Shown here piece after piece: positions 15,826-24,980 of a stretch of 64,000 nt of DNA. The DNA is from JAIBBV01 sp044347745 (lineage in GTDB: Bacteria > Bdellovibrionota_C > UBA2361 > JAFLCA01). Position 1 is the first letter of the stretch; every line of letters starts with the position of its first letter. The position numbers and the translations under genes are program-made. The notes below the pieces were generated by a model. The model saw nothing but the letters and a program-made list of their open reading frames with translations, was not told where the DNA came from and did not search any database. Location of the stretch: assembly GCA_044347745.1 (NCBI GenBank), contig JBIKUD010000002.1, positions 62,001-126,000 of the forward strand, in the 5' to 3' direction.

Positions 15826-17802
15826 ATGGAAGATTCGACCCCAAAGTCGAACCATTTTGAGCTGGTTTTCGAGGGTCCGGTTGATGACTCTTTAGAAACC
15901 ATGCGCAAACTGCGCGCCAGTCTGCTTGCAGACTTAGGGCTTAGTGTATCTGAGGCCCAAGAGGTGCTGTCCTCCACTCCCGCCACGGTAAAAACTGCTG
16001 AGGTCGAAGACGACTTGCAGCCTCTGTTTGCGGCTCTCAAAAAAGCCGGTGGCAAAGTCTTAATTGTGCGGCCAGCCAGCGCTGCAGACAGCGACGACGA
16101 AACAGATCCATTTGATCCCAAGGTAGAAGAACCTGAGGGATATTTTCTCGATATAGAATCTTCTAATTTAAGCGATGAACTCTTAATGAGTTTGCATGGG
16201 CTTGATACCAACGAATCTGAGCCTCAAGAATCTGAGCCAGACAACGAAAAGGCCTATGCCTTAGACCTAGAAGATGCGGCCGATGTAGAGTTGCCTTCGC
16301 TGCTCGAAAAAGCGGCGCCGGCGCTGCGTGCTGGTGGTTTAGCTGATAAACCTCAAGCCTTGCCAGAAGCTGACCAGAAAGAAGTACATTCAAATGTGCC
16401 TCCCCCGTCTGAAACTACGCCAGCCTTAACACCTCAAGTTGCTTCCGAAGCAGATTATGGCCTCGACCTTACGTTGGAGGAAACTGCGCCTGCTGTGGCA
16501 GCGGCAATCTCGCCTCAAGCCCCAAGTCAAAAGCCTTCGCTAAGCGCCATTCGAGCAGAACTATTTAAATTAGACGACGAACCTACAGAGTCAGAAAAAG
16601 CACCAGCGTCTCATGCGGTAGTGTCCACTGAATCGGCGCCAATTCAGCCTCTCACTTTCGAATTTGCATCCAGCGCTGAAGCCACGCCAAATACTTCAAA
16701 AGCTACTGCTCCGTCTGCCCTGTCTGCTCCCCCTGCTCCCTCTGCTCCGTTTGCTCCTCTGCCCCCAAAGCCGGGCGCGGCAACGTTAGATTTTGGTCTT
16801 GAACTGGCACCTGAAGAAGCTGTGCTTCCAAAAGCAGCAGAGCCCGTCAAAAAAACTACTCAGGCAGAAGATTTCTCAAGTGATGCACTTTCGGCTGCAT
16901 TAGCGCTTCAAACCGAGTCGCCCGCTGCGAGCAAAACTGCACCTAAACCAGCACCTGCCCCTGCGGCAAAACCAAAGTCGCCAGAGCCAAAAACTTCGGC
17001 GCTACAGGTAGAAGTTTCGGCGATTGCCACCGAAGCCCCGCAGCCTGTTCCTGTTGTATCAGGCAAGTCTGAAGTTGCACATCAGCCTGCTCCTCAGCAT
17101 GCACATCAGCCAACCCAAGCTGTGGCAGAAAACACTGAGGTAGCTGCAGTTCCGCGTGTGCGCACAAAAAGTACTAAGCAAAATGTGCTTGCAGAATTAA
17201 TGTTGCCTATCGCCATAGGAGCCTTGGTGCTTGGTGTTGCAAACTGGATTTATTTTGCGGGCGACGGCGGCATTGCCTCCATTTCGTTTGAAATTCCTGA
17301 TGAGAAACCCGCTGAACTCAGCGTCGATGCGCTTAGAGGTCAAAGAACAGCCGCAAAAGAGCCTGTTTCAGCTGGGCAATATTCTTCTGATCAATTTTCA
17401 CTAAACTGGACTGTGCATTTTGATGGGAAGCTGCCGCTGGCGTTATCGTTAGAAGTGCAAACACCGCCCGTAGCAGAACTAACCCCTGAAGAAATTGTGC
17501 GAAAAGTAAGTCCAAGACTTTGGGTCAAAAAGATTGAAATTGTGCGGGTGCCGCTTACGAAACTTGCTGATGGAAGATATGGGGTAAACACCCAGGGGCG
17601 TGTGTTCATTGAAAAAGGAAATATTAAAAAGCGTGTGCCCGCCGAAATTATAGCGAGAGTCAGAAATCCCGAGCCCGGTAAATCTGCTGAATTAGAGCTC
17701 TTATTGCAGCGTGGGTTTGGCGCTAGTGCTTTGCCAAGATTTTCACTTGAAGAAATTGCGCAGGGTGATGTGCGCATCGCCGTTGCAGGCACATTCGAAT
17801 AG
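15826..17802 (+). CDS. Membrane protein with N-terminal L7/L12-like domain and Pro/Ala-rich linker
   Basis: The 658-aa product begins with about 75 residues resembling the C-terminal domain of ribosomal protein L7/L12 (MRKLRASLLADLGLSVSEAQ, LFAALKKAGGKVLIV). A long acidic then Pro/Ala-rich disordered region follows (about 85-455). A single membrane segment (LPIAIGALVLGVANWIYF, about 465-482) precedes a C-terminal domain of about 170 residues with beta-rich character. The layout places the L7/L12-like domain in the cytoplasm and the C-terminal domain outside. AGGGGAG lies ahead of the ATG. It is divergent from dprA. Function unknown; the L7/L12 likeness is from motif pattern only. Confidence 0.7.
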   Translation: MEDSTPKSNHFELVFEGPVDDSLETMRKLRASLLADLGLSVSEAQEVLSSTPATVKTAEVEDDLQPLFAALKKAGGKVLIVRPASAADSDDETDPFDPKVEEPEGYFLDIESSNLSDELLMSLHGLDTNESEPQESEPDNEKAYALDLEDAADVELPSLLEKAAPALRAGGLADKPQALPEADQKEVHSNVPPPSETTPALTPQVASEADYGLDLTLEETAPAVAAAISPQAPSQKPSLSAIRAELFKLDDEPTESEKAPASHAVVSTESAPIQPLTFEFASSAEATPNTSKATAPSALSAPPAPSAPFAPLPPKPGAATLDFGLELAPEEAVLPKAAEPVKKTTQAEDFSSDALSAALALQTESPAASKTAPKPAPAPAAKPKSPEPKTSALQVEVSAIATEAPQPVPVVSGKSEVAHQPAPQHAHQPTQAVAENTEVAAVPRVRTKSTKQNVLAELMLPIAIGALVLGVANWIYFAGDGGIASISFEIPDEKPAELSVDALRGQRTAAKEPVSAGQYSSDQFSLNWTVHFDGKLPLALSLEVQTPPVAELTPEEIVRKVSPRLWVKKIEIVRVPLTKLADGRYGVNTQGRVFIEKGNIKKRVPAEIIARVRNPEPGKSAELELLLQRGFGASALPRFSLEEIAQGDVRIAVAGTFE

Positions 17803-17840
17803 CAGCCAGTTTGCGAATGAAGACGCTACGAAGAGAGGCT

Positions 17841-18299
17841 CTAGGCAACTTTTCGTTTTTGTTTGCCTGATGCCTTTTTACTTGCAGGCTTTGAAGATGC
17901 TCTTGATTTTGGAGCGGGAGCTGGTTTTGCCTTTTTAGGGGCTTCAGTTTTTTTGCCTGGTTTGGCCGATTTTGCGGCAGCTTTTGCTGCGGTCTTTTTG
18001 GAAGCCCGTTGGCTCTCCTCATCTTCAATGGGCAAAATGGCTTCATCTTCAATTTCAGGGGCAGCACGCTCGTAGTCGGTTTCTGCCTCAGGGCTTTCTT
18101 CGCCTTCTTCTTTGGCTTTGGCTTCGCCAAGGAGCTGGTTAAACGAAGCACGCTCTTGTTCTTGGCGCTCAAGAATGAGGTGAAGTTCTTCTTTTCGGGT
18201 AGACCAGGTGGCGCCATCTAGGCTGTACATGGTGACTGTTTTGCCAGCAAATTTGACGCTTTTGCTTAGGTATTTCGCTTTCTTTTTATTGTCCGTCAT
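17841..18299 (-). CDS. Basic protein with histone H1-like Lys/Ala/Pro tail
   Basis: The 152-aa product has a conserved-looking N-terminal part (about 1-55: KYLSKSVKFAGKTVTMYSLD, then a helix ILERQEQERASFNQLLGEAK). An acidic middle (about 60-95) precedes a strongly basic tail rich in Lys, Ala and Pro (about 97-152), like eukaryotic H1 and bacterial Hc1-type tails. Such tails bind DNA or RNA non-specifically. ATG 18299 is chosen because AGGA lies six bases upstream. It is convergent with the L7/L12-like membrane protein gene. Role as a nucleoid-associated protein is an inference. Confidence 0.65.
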   Translation of the reverse strand: MTDNKKKAKYLSKSVKFAGKTVTMYSLDGATWSTRKEELHLILERQEQERASFNQLLGEAKAKEEGEESPEAETDYERAAPEIEDEAILPIEDEESQRASKKTAAKAAAKSAKPGKKTEAPKKAKPAPAPKSRASSKPASKKASGKQKRKVA

Positions 18300-18692
18300 T
18301 TGCGATCCTAACATGTGTCTTTAGGGCTTTTGGCCCATCCTCTAAATACAAATCGGTTTGGCCAAGGCTCCCGTATGGGCGCCTTTCTGGCCTTATCTGG
18401 CGTATGCGCGCTTTAAAGCGGGCCCTAAAGCCCAGCTGCGCGGCATAAAATACACGCCTACGTTCATATGATGTGCTGTTGGCCTATGCGGTTCCCCAAA
18501 AATACTGGCTTTGCCCCTCTTTCCTGAGATGTAAGGAGGATTTAGAGTAGGAGGTGGTTGAGGCGGTTCGCTTGCTCTTTAGAACCTAACCCACTGGACT
18601 TACTAGATTTCGCTCTGTGGTGCAGGCTTCCCTCGCCTACCGGTTGTTTGGGCTCTCCAGGCATCCATATTGACTGAATTTAGGAGTTTCCC
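18300..18692. other. Intergenic region before pyruvate kinase
   Basis: About 390 bases between divergent genes. The last 20 bases carry the pyk ribosome binding site TTTAGGAG, six bases before the ATG. An AAGGAGG-like sequence near 18534 is not followed by a usable frame. I see no RNA gene I can name. Confidence 0.4.
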
Positions 18693-20156
18693 ATGTCCCC
18701 CGCTTCAGCGCTTAGCAAAAGTCCCATCCATCGTAAGACCAAAATTATTGCAACCATCGGTCCAGCGTCACGCTCACCCGAGGTGCTTAAGCAGCTTATT
18801 GAAGCGGGCGCCAATGTGTTTAGGCTCAATTTTTCACATGGTTCGCATGAAGAGCATTTGCAATCGCTGCAAACCATTCGTCAAGTTTCCTCTGCCTTGC
18901 AATGCCCAGTTGCGGTGCTGCAAGATCTTTCTGGTCCCAAAATTCGCATTTCAAAAGTGAAAGAAGATTTTGTAACCCTGAGTGACAACGCCAAAGTTAC
19001 TCTCAAGTATTCCGCCGATACCTTAAGCTGCGCCGACACCATTTATGTAGAAGGCCTCAATCCGGTGGACGTGATGCAAGTGGGTCAGCAGGTGCTCTTA
19101 GCTGACGGCATTCTTGAGTTTCGGTCCACCGCTGTTAGTAAAGACGGAGTGGAATGCTTAGTTGTCAAAGGTGGACGGCTGCGTTCGCGAGTTGGCATTG
19201 CGTTTCCGGACAGCGCCGTAAATCTGCCTGCAACCACTGATAAAGATATTGTCGATTTACAATGGGGCATTGAAAACGAAGTTGATTATGTGGCTGTGTC
19301 TTTTGTAAATAACGCCGCCGACATTAAGCGCCTGCGCGAAATTAATAAACGCGAAGGCGGCGATGTGCGCATTATCGCAAAGATAGAGCGTAAAAGCGCT
19401 CTTGAGAACATAGCAGAGATCATGGACACCTCTGACGGCATCATGGTTGCACGCGGAGATCTGGGCCTTGAGTTACCCATAGAGCGTCTGCCATTGGTAC
19501 AAAAGCAGCTCATTGAACAAGCAAATTACCGCGGCATCCCTGTTATTGTAGCCACGCAAATGCTGCACTCAATGATCACTTCCATACGCCCCACTCGTGC
19601 TGAAGTATCCGATATTGCCGCAGCAGTAATGAGCGGAGCCGACGCCGTTATGCTTTCAGAAGAAACCGCCATTGGGCAGCATCCTGCTGAATGCGTGAAG
19701 TATTTAAGCAAAATTGCTGTGGAAGCTGAGCGTTCATTTGCCTTTGAAGAGTATAAATTACGTCTCCGCGATGCTGACCGAGCTACGGTGCCAGATGCTG
19801 TGGCCTATGCTGCCTGTGCGGCTGCGGTAAAAGTGCAGGCCAGCGCCCTCATTGCCTGCACCGAAACGGGAACTTCTGCGCGGCTTGTGGCCAAGTATCG
19901 GCCTCAGCAGCCAGTGTATGGAGTGTCCAGTAGCCCTTGTACGTTGCAGCGTATGTGTTTGTATTGGGGAATTCAGCCAATCCCATCCTCGCCAACACGC
20001 AGCCACTACGACGAGATTGAAGGGGCTATGCGCATTGTGCAATTACGTGAGGACTTGCCCAATGGAAGCCTTGCAGTCATTACTGGTGGTGTGGCAGTAC
20101 ACACCCCTGGTGGAACCAGCGTACTTGAAATTCGAGAGCTTTCGTTTAGAGATTAA
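18693..20156 (+). CDS. pyk: Pyruvate kinase
   Basis: The 487-aa product is full length. It has KIIATIGPAS at the N-terminus, FRLNFSHG (substrate binding), DLSGPKIR, IAKIERKSALENIAEI (Lys and Glu at the active site), DGIMVARGDLGLELP (metal and phosphoenolpyruvate binding) and the signature ATQMLHSMI with PTRAEVSD. It converts phosphoenolpyruvate and ADP to pyruvate and ATP, the last ATP-forming step of glycolysis. The C-terminal allosteric domain is present. A MerR-like gene follows after 18 bases and may be cotranscribed. Confidence 0.96.
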   Translation: MSPASALSKSPIHRKTKIIATIGPASRSPEVLKQLIEAGANVFRLNFSHGSHEEHLQSLQTIRQVSSALQCPVAVLQDLSGPKIRISKVKEDFVTLSDNAKVTLKYSADTLSCADTIYVEGLNPVDVMQVGQQVLLADGILEFRSTAVSKDGVECLVVKGGRLRSRVGIAFPDSAVNLPATTDKDIVDLQWGIENEVDYVAVSFVNNAADIKRLREINKREGGDVRIIAKIERKSALENIAEIMDTSDGIMVARGDLGLELPIERLPLVQKQLIEQANYRGIPVIVATQMLHSMITSIRPTRAEVSDIAAAVMSGADAVMLSEETAIGQHPAECVKYLSKIAVEAERSFAFEEYKLRLRDADRATVPDAVAYAACAAAVKVQASALIACTETGTSARLVAKYRPQQPVYGVSSSPCTLQRMCLYWGIQPIPSSPTRSHYDEIEGAMRIVQLREDLPNGSLAVITGGVAVHTPGGTSVLEIRELSFRD

Positions 20157-20174
20157 CTGATAGGAAAAAGAAGT

Positions 20175-20870
20175 ATGGGCCTTCAAAACTTTATTTCCGA
20201 GCAAGAGGCAACTCGTTTAACGGGTATGTCGGTTTCAACCTTGCAACGTTTTGCTGAGGCGGGCTATTTGCAAATTGAGACCGATACCGATGGCTTGCGG
20301 CTCTTTTCGCAAGATGAGCTTGCTCAGATATTTGGCATTCGCGGCGATTCAAAACGAAGCCCTGAAGGCTTAGGCGCAAAGCCACGTAGCCAAACTGCCC
20401 AACCTGGCGCAGAAGCTGCGGCCCGTCCAAGCACCCTAGCCTCATTTGTAGAAACGGTCATTTCTGAAGAACCTCACGACTCTTCGGCCTCTACGCACTC
20501 TTTGAGCGAGACCCCAGCGATGGAAAAAGCAGAGCCTGTGGCAGCAGACCCAGCCCTGCTTGAAGAGGTGCAGCGCCTACGTCAACTTGTAAAACTTCAG
20601 GAGCGCATTCTTGATTTAAAGGAACAGGAAGTAAAAGACCTTCGCGAACAGCGCAACTGGCTTCAGGCCCGAGTTGAAAAACTTGAAGATAAGAGCGACA
20701 GAGACCAAGTGCTCATTTTGACCGAAAGCCAAACGATTAAAACTTTGGTGAATATGCAAAGCCAGCAAAAATCTTCAGTGCGAAAGGCGCTTGAGTGGTT
20801 TGGTTTTGCTGATGCTCCGCAGACACAAAATCAAGGCGAGGCGATTGAAATTCATAAGCGCGGGCAGTAG
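20175..20870 (+). CDS. MerR-like helix-turn-helix protein with coiled coil
   Basis: The 231-aa product starts with a MerR/excisionase-like DNA-binding domain (SEQEATRLTGMSVSTLQRFA, then RLFSQDELAQIFGI; residues 6-55). A low-complexity linker follows, then a long coiled coil (about 130-180: RLRQLVKLQERILDLKEQEV) and a short basic tail. It is probably a dimeric DNA-binding regulator or chromosome-associated protein; the ligand and targets are unknown. It follows pyk closely. The final G of its TAG stop is the first base of the structured element described next. Confidence 0.7.
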   Translation: MGLQNFISEQEATRLTGMSVSTLQRFAEAGYLQIETDTDGLRLFSQDELAQIFGIRGDSKRSPEGLGAKPRSQTAQPGAEAAARPSTLASFVETVISEEPHDSSASTHSLSETPAMEKAEPVAADPALLEEVQRLRQLVKLQERILDLKEQEVKDLREQRNWLQARVEKLEDKSDRDQVLILTESQTIKTLVNMQSQQKSSVRKALEWFGFADAPQTQNQGEAIEIHKRGQ

Positions 20871-21136
20871 TTCGCCGTGAAAATCTGAAAAACGCTTTAA
20901 ATTGCTGGAAGTTGAGCTCGCTATGTGCCTGATATACTTGCAAGGAAAATGGCATTTCTAGCTCAATTCCTTGCAATTTTCTAAGCGTTTTTCATTGCGT
21001 TCATACTTTGTTCCGAGGCTCGGGGCCTCCCTGCGAGGTGCGTTTAGCACCCCTCCCGCCTACGCACAATGCTACGGCGGACAAACAGTCGGCCCACGAG
21101 CCTCGCGCCTCGTCTGAACGCATTTTGACGGCGAAC
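20870..21136. ncRNA. Structured intergenic element, copy 1 (candidate RNA or hairpin repeat)
   Basis: The outer stem GTTCGCCGT (20870-20878) pairs with ACGGCGAAC (21128-21136). A second stem TGAAAAACGCTT pairs with AAGCGTTTTTCA. Inside it lie interleaved stems TTGAGCT/AGCTCAA and TTGCAAGGAA/TTCCTTGCAA. The distal half is closed by TGCGTTCA/TGAACGCA and CGAGGCTCG/CGAGCCTCG with hairpins GGTGC-GTTTA-GCACC and CCGCC/GGCGG. A second copy lies at 45526-45790 with compensating base changes in two stems. Whether it is transcribed, and from which strand, cannot be seen. It lies between convergent genes. Confidence 0.6.
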
Positions 21137-21199
21137 AGAAAATCCAAGCACCCGTGTTAATAATGCGCCTCTGGGAAAACGGACCTCTTCACATTGATC

Positions 21200-21233
21200 A
21201 AAGAAAAGGGGCTCATTTGAGCCCCTTTTCTTT
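21200..21233. terminator. Bidirectional intrinsic terminator
   Basis: A perfect 16-bp stem (AAAGAAAAGGGGCTCA and complement) with a TT loop is flanked by A-runs and T-runs on both sides. It serves the minus-strand OmpA-like gene and would stop plus-strand transcription leaving the structured element. Confidence 0.9.
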
Positions 21234-21256
21234 TGATTTGCAGATTCAACTAACTA

Positions 21257-22018
21257 TTAGTTTGTTGCTGACTCTACACTTACTTCCACTCGGCGATTAA
21301 CTGCGCGAGCCCAATCTTCTTGGTCAGCAAGAAGTGGCTGCGACTCACCAAAGCTGATGGTCGAAAGACGATCTGCTGGTACGCCAAGAGCTACAAGTTC
21401 TTGACGAAGAGCATCGGCGCGATCCATTCCAAGCTTTTGGTTATAGCCATCATCACCTTTGAAATCTGCATGCCCTTGAAGCACAACTTTCAGGCCGGGC
21501 TCTTTCTTTAAAAGAGCGGCAAGCTGATGTGCACGGCCACGACCAAGGTCGTTCAAGGCGCGCTTGTCGAAATCAAAGTTTACGTCTGGCATATACACCT
21601 GACGATCGCTGGCTACTGCTGCGGCAACTGGCTGCCCTTCAACTGCGCTTCCTGTTCCATCGGTCACAGGGTTGTCGTAGTTAAATGGCATAATGGTGCG
21701 GCAATCAGGCGAGCTATCGTCCGCTGAGAAACAATCTGGCTGGCGATAATCAAACGGCTCACGATAACCGAACACACTGCGTGTGGTCTCGGTTGAAGAA
21801 GCGAAGTAGCTAAAAGGACGGAACACTACTTCACGTGCAAGCCAACCAATTGGGTGCAGCACGTATGCAGCAACACGCAATGGGTGCGACTCACTTTCGC
21901 GATACCGCGGTGAAGAATGATAGCTGGCTAAGCCGTTGTCGGCCGGTAATAGATCCTGCGCAGACACCAAACCTGGGCACAGGACCAATGAAACCATGAG
22001 GGCGGTTTTCTTTAACAT
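21257..22018 (-). CDS. OmpA-like peptidoglycan-binding outer membrane protein
   Basis: The 253-aa product has a signal peptide (MLKKTALMVSLVLCPGLVSA) and a C-terminal OmpA/MotB-type domain (about 140-250). The domain shows VNFDFDKRALNDLGRGRAHQ, LQGHADFKGDDGYNQKLGMDR and INRR-like AVNRRVEVSV, the Asp and Arg that grip meso-diaminopimelate of peptidoglycan. The middle has no beta-barrel length, so it is probably a periplasmic anchor protein rather than a porin. ATG 22018 is nine bases after AGG; ATG 22024 is an alternative. Confidence 0.85.
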   Translation of the reverse strand: MLKKTALMVSLVLCPGLVSAQDLLPADNGLASYHSSPRYRESESHPLRVAAYVLHPIGWLAREVVFRPFSYFASSTETTRSVFGYREPFDYRQPDCFSADDSSPDCRTIMPFNYDNPVTDGTGSAVEGQPVAAAVASDRQVYMPDVNFDFDKRALNDLGRGRAHQLAALLKKEPGLKVVLQGHADFKGDDGYNQKLGMDRADALRQELVALGVPADRLSTISFGESQPLLADQEDWARAVNRRVEVSVESATN

Positions 22019-22063
22019 GGACATTTTCCTAAGAAAAAACATGACGTTCCGCGATGAAAACAC

Positions 22064-22535
22064 GAACCAAGCCCCATCGCAACGGCAAGATTCTATATAA
22101 CACAGCTATGCCTCCCCTCCTAGCCCTTTGGCCACCTACCAAGGTGCAAATTCTGGGGTGCACGGCATGGTAACCATATAAGATTAGGGAAAGGCATTAA
22201 GGATGTAGGAATTATCGGATATTTAAAGGCTTGGGAATACCGTAATTAAGGTCTTGTTTTAACTAACAAAACAGCTTTGCAGATTCTATAGGATAAGGAG
22301 GGGGGCTCCTGTACCTGAAAAGCTAACTGCCTGATTTAAGTCGATTCCTCAACCTGCCGACACTCATCTTAGTAATTGTAACGGTTTTCTACCCGTCCCG
22401 CTCAGGCTTTGGGGAGGCCATGGGCGATACGCAAATGCAGTTAATTAAGTACGCGCTGTGACTTGAGCAGATCCTGCGGCATTGGGCCGGCATCTCACTT
22501 CAAGGTACAGGTGTATCTTTTTCAAAGGTGGCAAT
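22064..22535. other. Intergenic region between divergent OmpA-like and kinase genes
   Basis: About 470 bases. A TATATAGAAT stretch near 22090-22100 (minus strand) is a plausible -10 region for the OmpA-like gene. A short GGAG/CTCC hairpin with a G-run loop lies near 22300. The last bases hold AAAGGTGG, the kinase ribosome binding site. No further gene is supported. Confidence 0.4.
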
Positions 22536-24968
22536 GTGCGCCCATTAAACCGCAACTTCTCTGCCCCGGTAGTCCTTGGACTTGCCGCGTTGGCCACTAA
22601 TGCAATTTTGCTTTTCCTGCTTTGGGGAGAAAATCCCCTTCCAGCCGGCAACATCTTCTTGCTCTGTGCCGCCGGAGCTTTGCAGCCAGCGTACGCCCTT
22701 ATGGCGGCAGCGCTTGGATCTTTCCCCATCGCCTTTTGGACTGGCGATCTATTCGAAGCCTTTCGTGTCACCATGTTGTGTGTGGGCTTGTCTTATGCGG
22801 CCGCTCGCGCCCCAAAAATTCCTGGCTTCGTGCTCACTGCCCTAGCCTGGGCGCTATGCTTTATTCCGCTGCAGCTCTACTGGCACGGACAAAATACAGA
22901 AGCGCTGAATTTAAAATTAGCATTTGGAGTATGCAGCGAGACGGTATTCTCCATGATTGCCGGCGCATTGTTATTAAACACCTCCGTGTGGGGCGCCATT
23001 ACTCAACGTCCGCGGCATGTAGCCCTTTCAAGTTTGCTTGCTCACTTTTTGGCAATCACCGCTAGCGTTGTCATGCTGGCCATGATGTCTATGCAAGTGC
23101 GCGGGGCCTTGCGTCTTAGCGACACCACCTTTACTGGCTCGCTCTACACAGTCATGGTGCTCACGCTTCTCTGCGTGGCACTTCCCTTATATCTTGGGTT
23201 TAGACTTGCACGGCGAATTGGAGTTGATTCACAAGAAATTATTGGACTCGGCCACTCCTTGGGCCGCAACACCACTACCTTTACCAATATTCGCAGAGGC
23301 CGGGTGGAAGAACCCTCCTCCTCTTCCGATTTTGTTCCAGGCTCTGGAAAAACCGAAGGAGCATTACCCGCTGTTGCCGCAAAAAACCTACCCAGCGGCA
23401 TTTCATCTGAATTGGGAATTTGCGCGTTAAACCGAAATGGCACTGTTTCCTTTGTAAATCGCAAGTTTCGTCAACTTGCAGAAATGAATAACAACGAAGT
23501 TCTTGGCAAGCGCCTAGATAGCGTTGACATGAATGCAACGCTACGCACCCAAATTCTCGAGCTCATTGAGCTTACCTTCGCCAAGGGGCCACGCGCCATT
23601 GAAGTAAAATTAAATAAATTGCCAGATAAACTGCGCTACTACGAAATAAGCTCCCGTAGGCCAGATGAGTTAGACAATTCTTCCCTCGGTGACGGGCCAG
23701 ATAGTGTTATCCTCACAGTTAAAGACATCACCGATCGCCGCACCGTGGAGTCTCATTTGCTGCAAGCGCAAAAACTCTCGGCGCTTGCGCCCCTGCTGAA
23801 CAATTTAGCGCACTCCTTCAACAACACCCTCACCGCTATCGTAGGCCAAGCAAGCTTTGCGTTGCATGTGAAAGATGAAGCCAGAAGGTTTCAAGCGCTT
23901 CAAAGCATCATCGCTGCAAGCCAAGAGGCCGGAGCACTTGTAAACAAGCTCCTTGAATTCACCACCAGTCAGCCTGGGGATATGAAAACGGGAGATCTTC
24001 GAACAGTGCTCAACACTCGAGTAGATCTGCTTAAAAAAGTGGTCGGCGCAGAGTATGAACTTATTGTAGCCTGCCCCGAAACTCCCCTTCCCGTTAGCTG
24101 TGATGCAAATTTAGTGTTCCAAGCGCTCACCAATCTTATTGCCAACGCACGGGAATCGTATCAAGGCAAACATGGCAGCATTGAAATTACCCTAGCTGAA
24201 GAGCACCTGGAACCAGAAGCGGCAGAGTTTGTCATTGGCGCTAAGCCTGGAGATTACGTACGCCTGCGAGTAAAAGACCTAGGCTGCGGAATGAATGCCG
24301 AAACCATGGGGAAAGCGTTTAATCCACTCTATAGTACCAAGCGCTCTACGGGGCATATTGGACTCGGCCTCTCTATTGTCTATTCCATCGTGCGCGCGCA
24401 CGACGGCTTTTTAGCTGTTGAGAGCCATCCAGATAAAGGCACCTCCGTGTCGCTCTATTTCCCTAAGAGTAAGGCACAAATGGCCGCCGAACCTCACTCG
24501 GGCAAACACAACAAACCTCGCGACATTAATCCGGCTCTAGGAACTCACGAGCGGATTTTAGTGGTGGAAGACGAAAAAAATGTGCGCGAACTGGTCAGCA
24601 ACATGCTGCGTCTTTTGGGGTACGATGTTGTGGGCTGTTCAGGCGGCCAAGAAGCGCTAGCTGCAAACGCATCGCAAGATTTTGATTTATTTTTAGTCGA
24701 CATGGTGCTTCCAAAAATTGGCGGACTGCAACTTATTGATCAGCTGCGAGCTCAGAAGCCAGAATCACGGGCTTTAGTAATGACCGGTTTTGGTTACTGT
24801 CCAGAAGTTCAGGCAGGTAAAGATCCTGTCATTCCCAAACCCTTCGACATTGAAACATTAGCACGGGCAGTTAGAAACTCTCTTGGTGACCTACGTAATG
24901 GGCACTCAAACGGAAACGGTCAAGTGCGTCAAAAACGCGTCAATGAGCCGCGTTTAAATGAATTATAA
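22536..24968 (+). CDS. Membrane-bound hybrid histidine kinase (PAS, HisKA, HATPase, REC)
   Basis: The 810-aa product opens with about seven hydrophobic segments (residues 8-225, MASE1-like in appearance). A PAS domain follows (about 285-395: GICALNRNGTVSFVNRKF), then an NtrB-like phosphoacceptor helix LAHSFNNTLTAIVG with His426. The ATPase domain has NLIANARES and GLGLSIVYSIVRAH. The C-terminal receiver has VVEDEKNV and phosphoacceptor Asp722 in LVDMVLP. It senses an unknown membrane signal and autophosphorylates. GTG 22536 follows AAAGGTGG by four bases. A stand-alone response regulator starts 12 bases after its stop and is the likely partner. Confidence 0.92.
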   Translation: MRPLNRNFSAPVVLGLAALATNAILLFLLWGENPLPAGNIFLLCAAGALQPAYALMAAALGSFPIAFWTGDLFEAFRVTMLCVGLSYAAARAPKIPGFVLTALAWALCFIPLQLYWHGQNTEALNLKLAFGVCSETVFSMIAGALLLNTSVWGAITQRPRHVALSSLLAHFLAITASVVMLAMMSMQVRGALRLSDTTFTGSLYTVMVLTLLCVALPLYLGFRLARRIGVDSQEIIGLGHSLGRNTTTFTNIRRGRVEEPSSSSDFVPGSGKTEGALPAVAAKNLPSGISSELGICALNRNGTVSFVNRKFRQLAEMNNNEVLGKRLDSVDMNATLRTQILELIELTFAKGPRAIEVKLNKLPDKLRYYEISSRRPDELDNSSLGDGPDSVILTVKDITDRRTVESHLLQAQKLSALAPLLNNLAHSFNNTLTAIVGQASFALHVKDEARRFQALQSIIAASQEAGALVNKLLEFTTSQPGDMKTGDLRTVLNTRVDLLKKVVGAEYELIVACPETPLPVSCDANLVFQALTNLIANARESYQGKHGSIEITLAEEHLEPEAAEFVIGAKPGDYVRLRVKDLGCGMNAETMGKAFNPLYSTKRSTGHIGLGLSIVYSIVRAHDGFLAVESHPDKGTSVSLYFPKSKAQMAAEPHSGKHNKPRDINPALGTHERILVVEDEKNVRELVSNMLRLLGYDVVGCSGGQEALAANASQDFDLFLVDMVLPKIGGLQLIDQLRAQKPESRALVMTGFGYCPEVQAGKDPVIPKPFDIETLARAVRNSLGDLRNGHSNGNGQVRQKRVNEPRLNEL

Positions 24969-24980
24969 TGGATAAACACC

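Noticed and set aside
21001..21120. Rho-independent terminator alone as explanation of the GC-rich half of the structured element
   Set aside because: The element has multiple nested stems, no T-run, and a separate strong terminator lies 64 bases further on.
22445..22774. Minus-strand frame opposite the kinase start
   Set aside because: Shadow of the GC-rich kinase coding sequence, with no supporting start signals.
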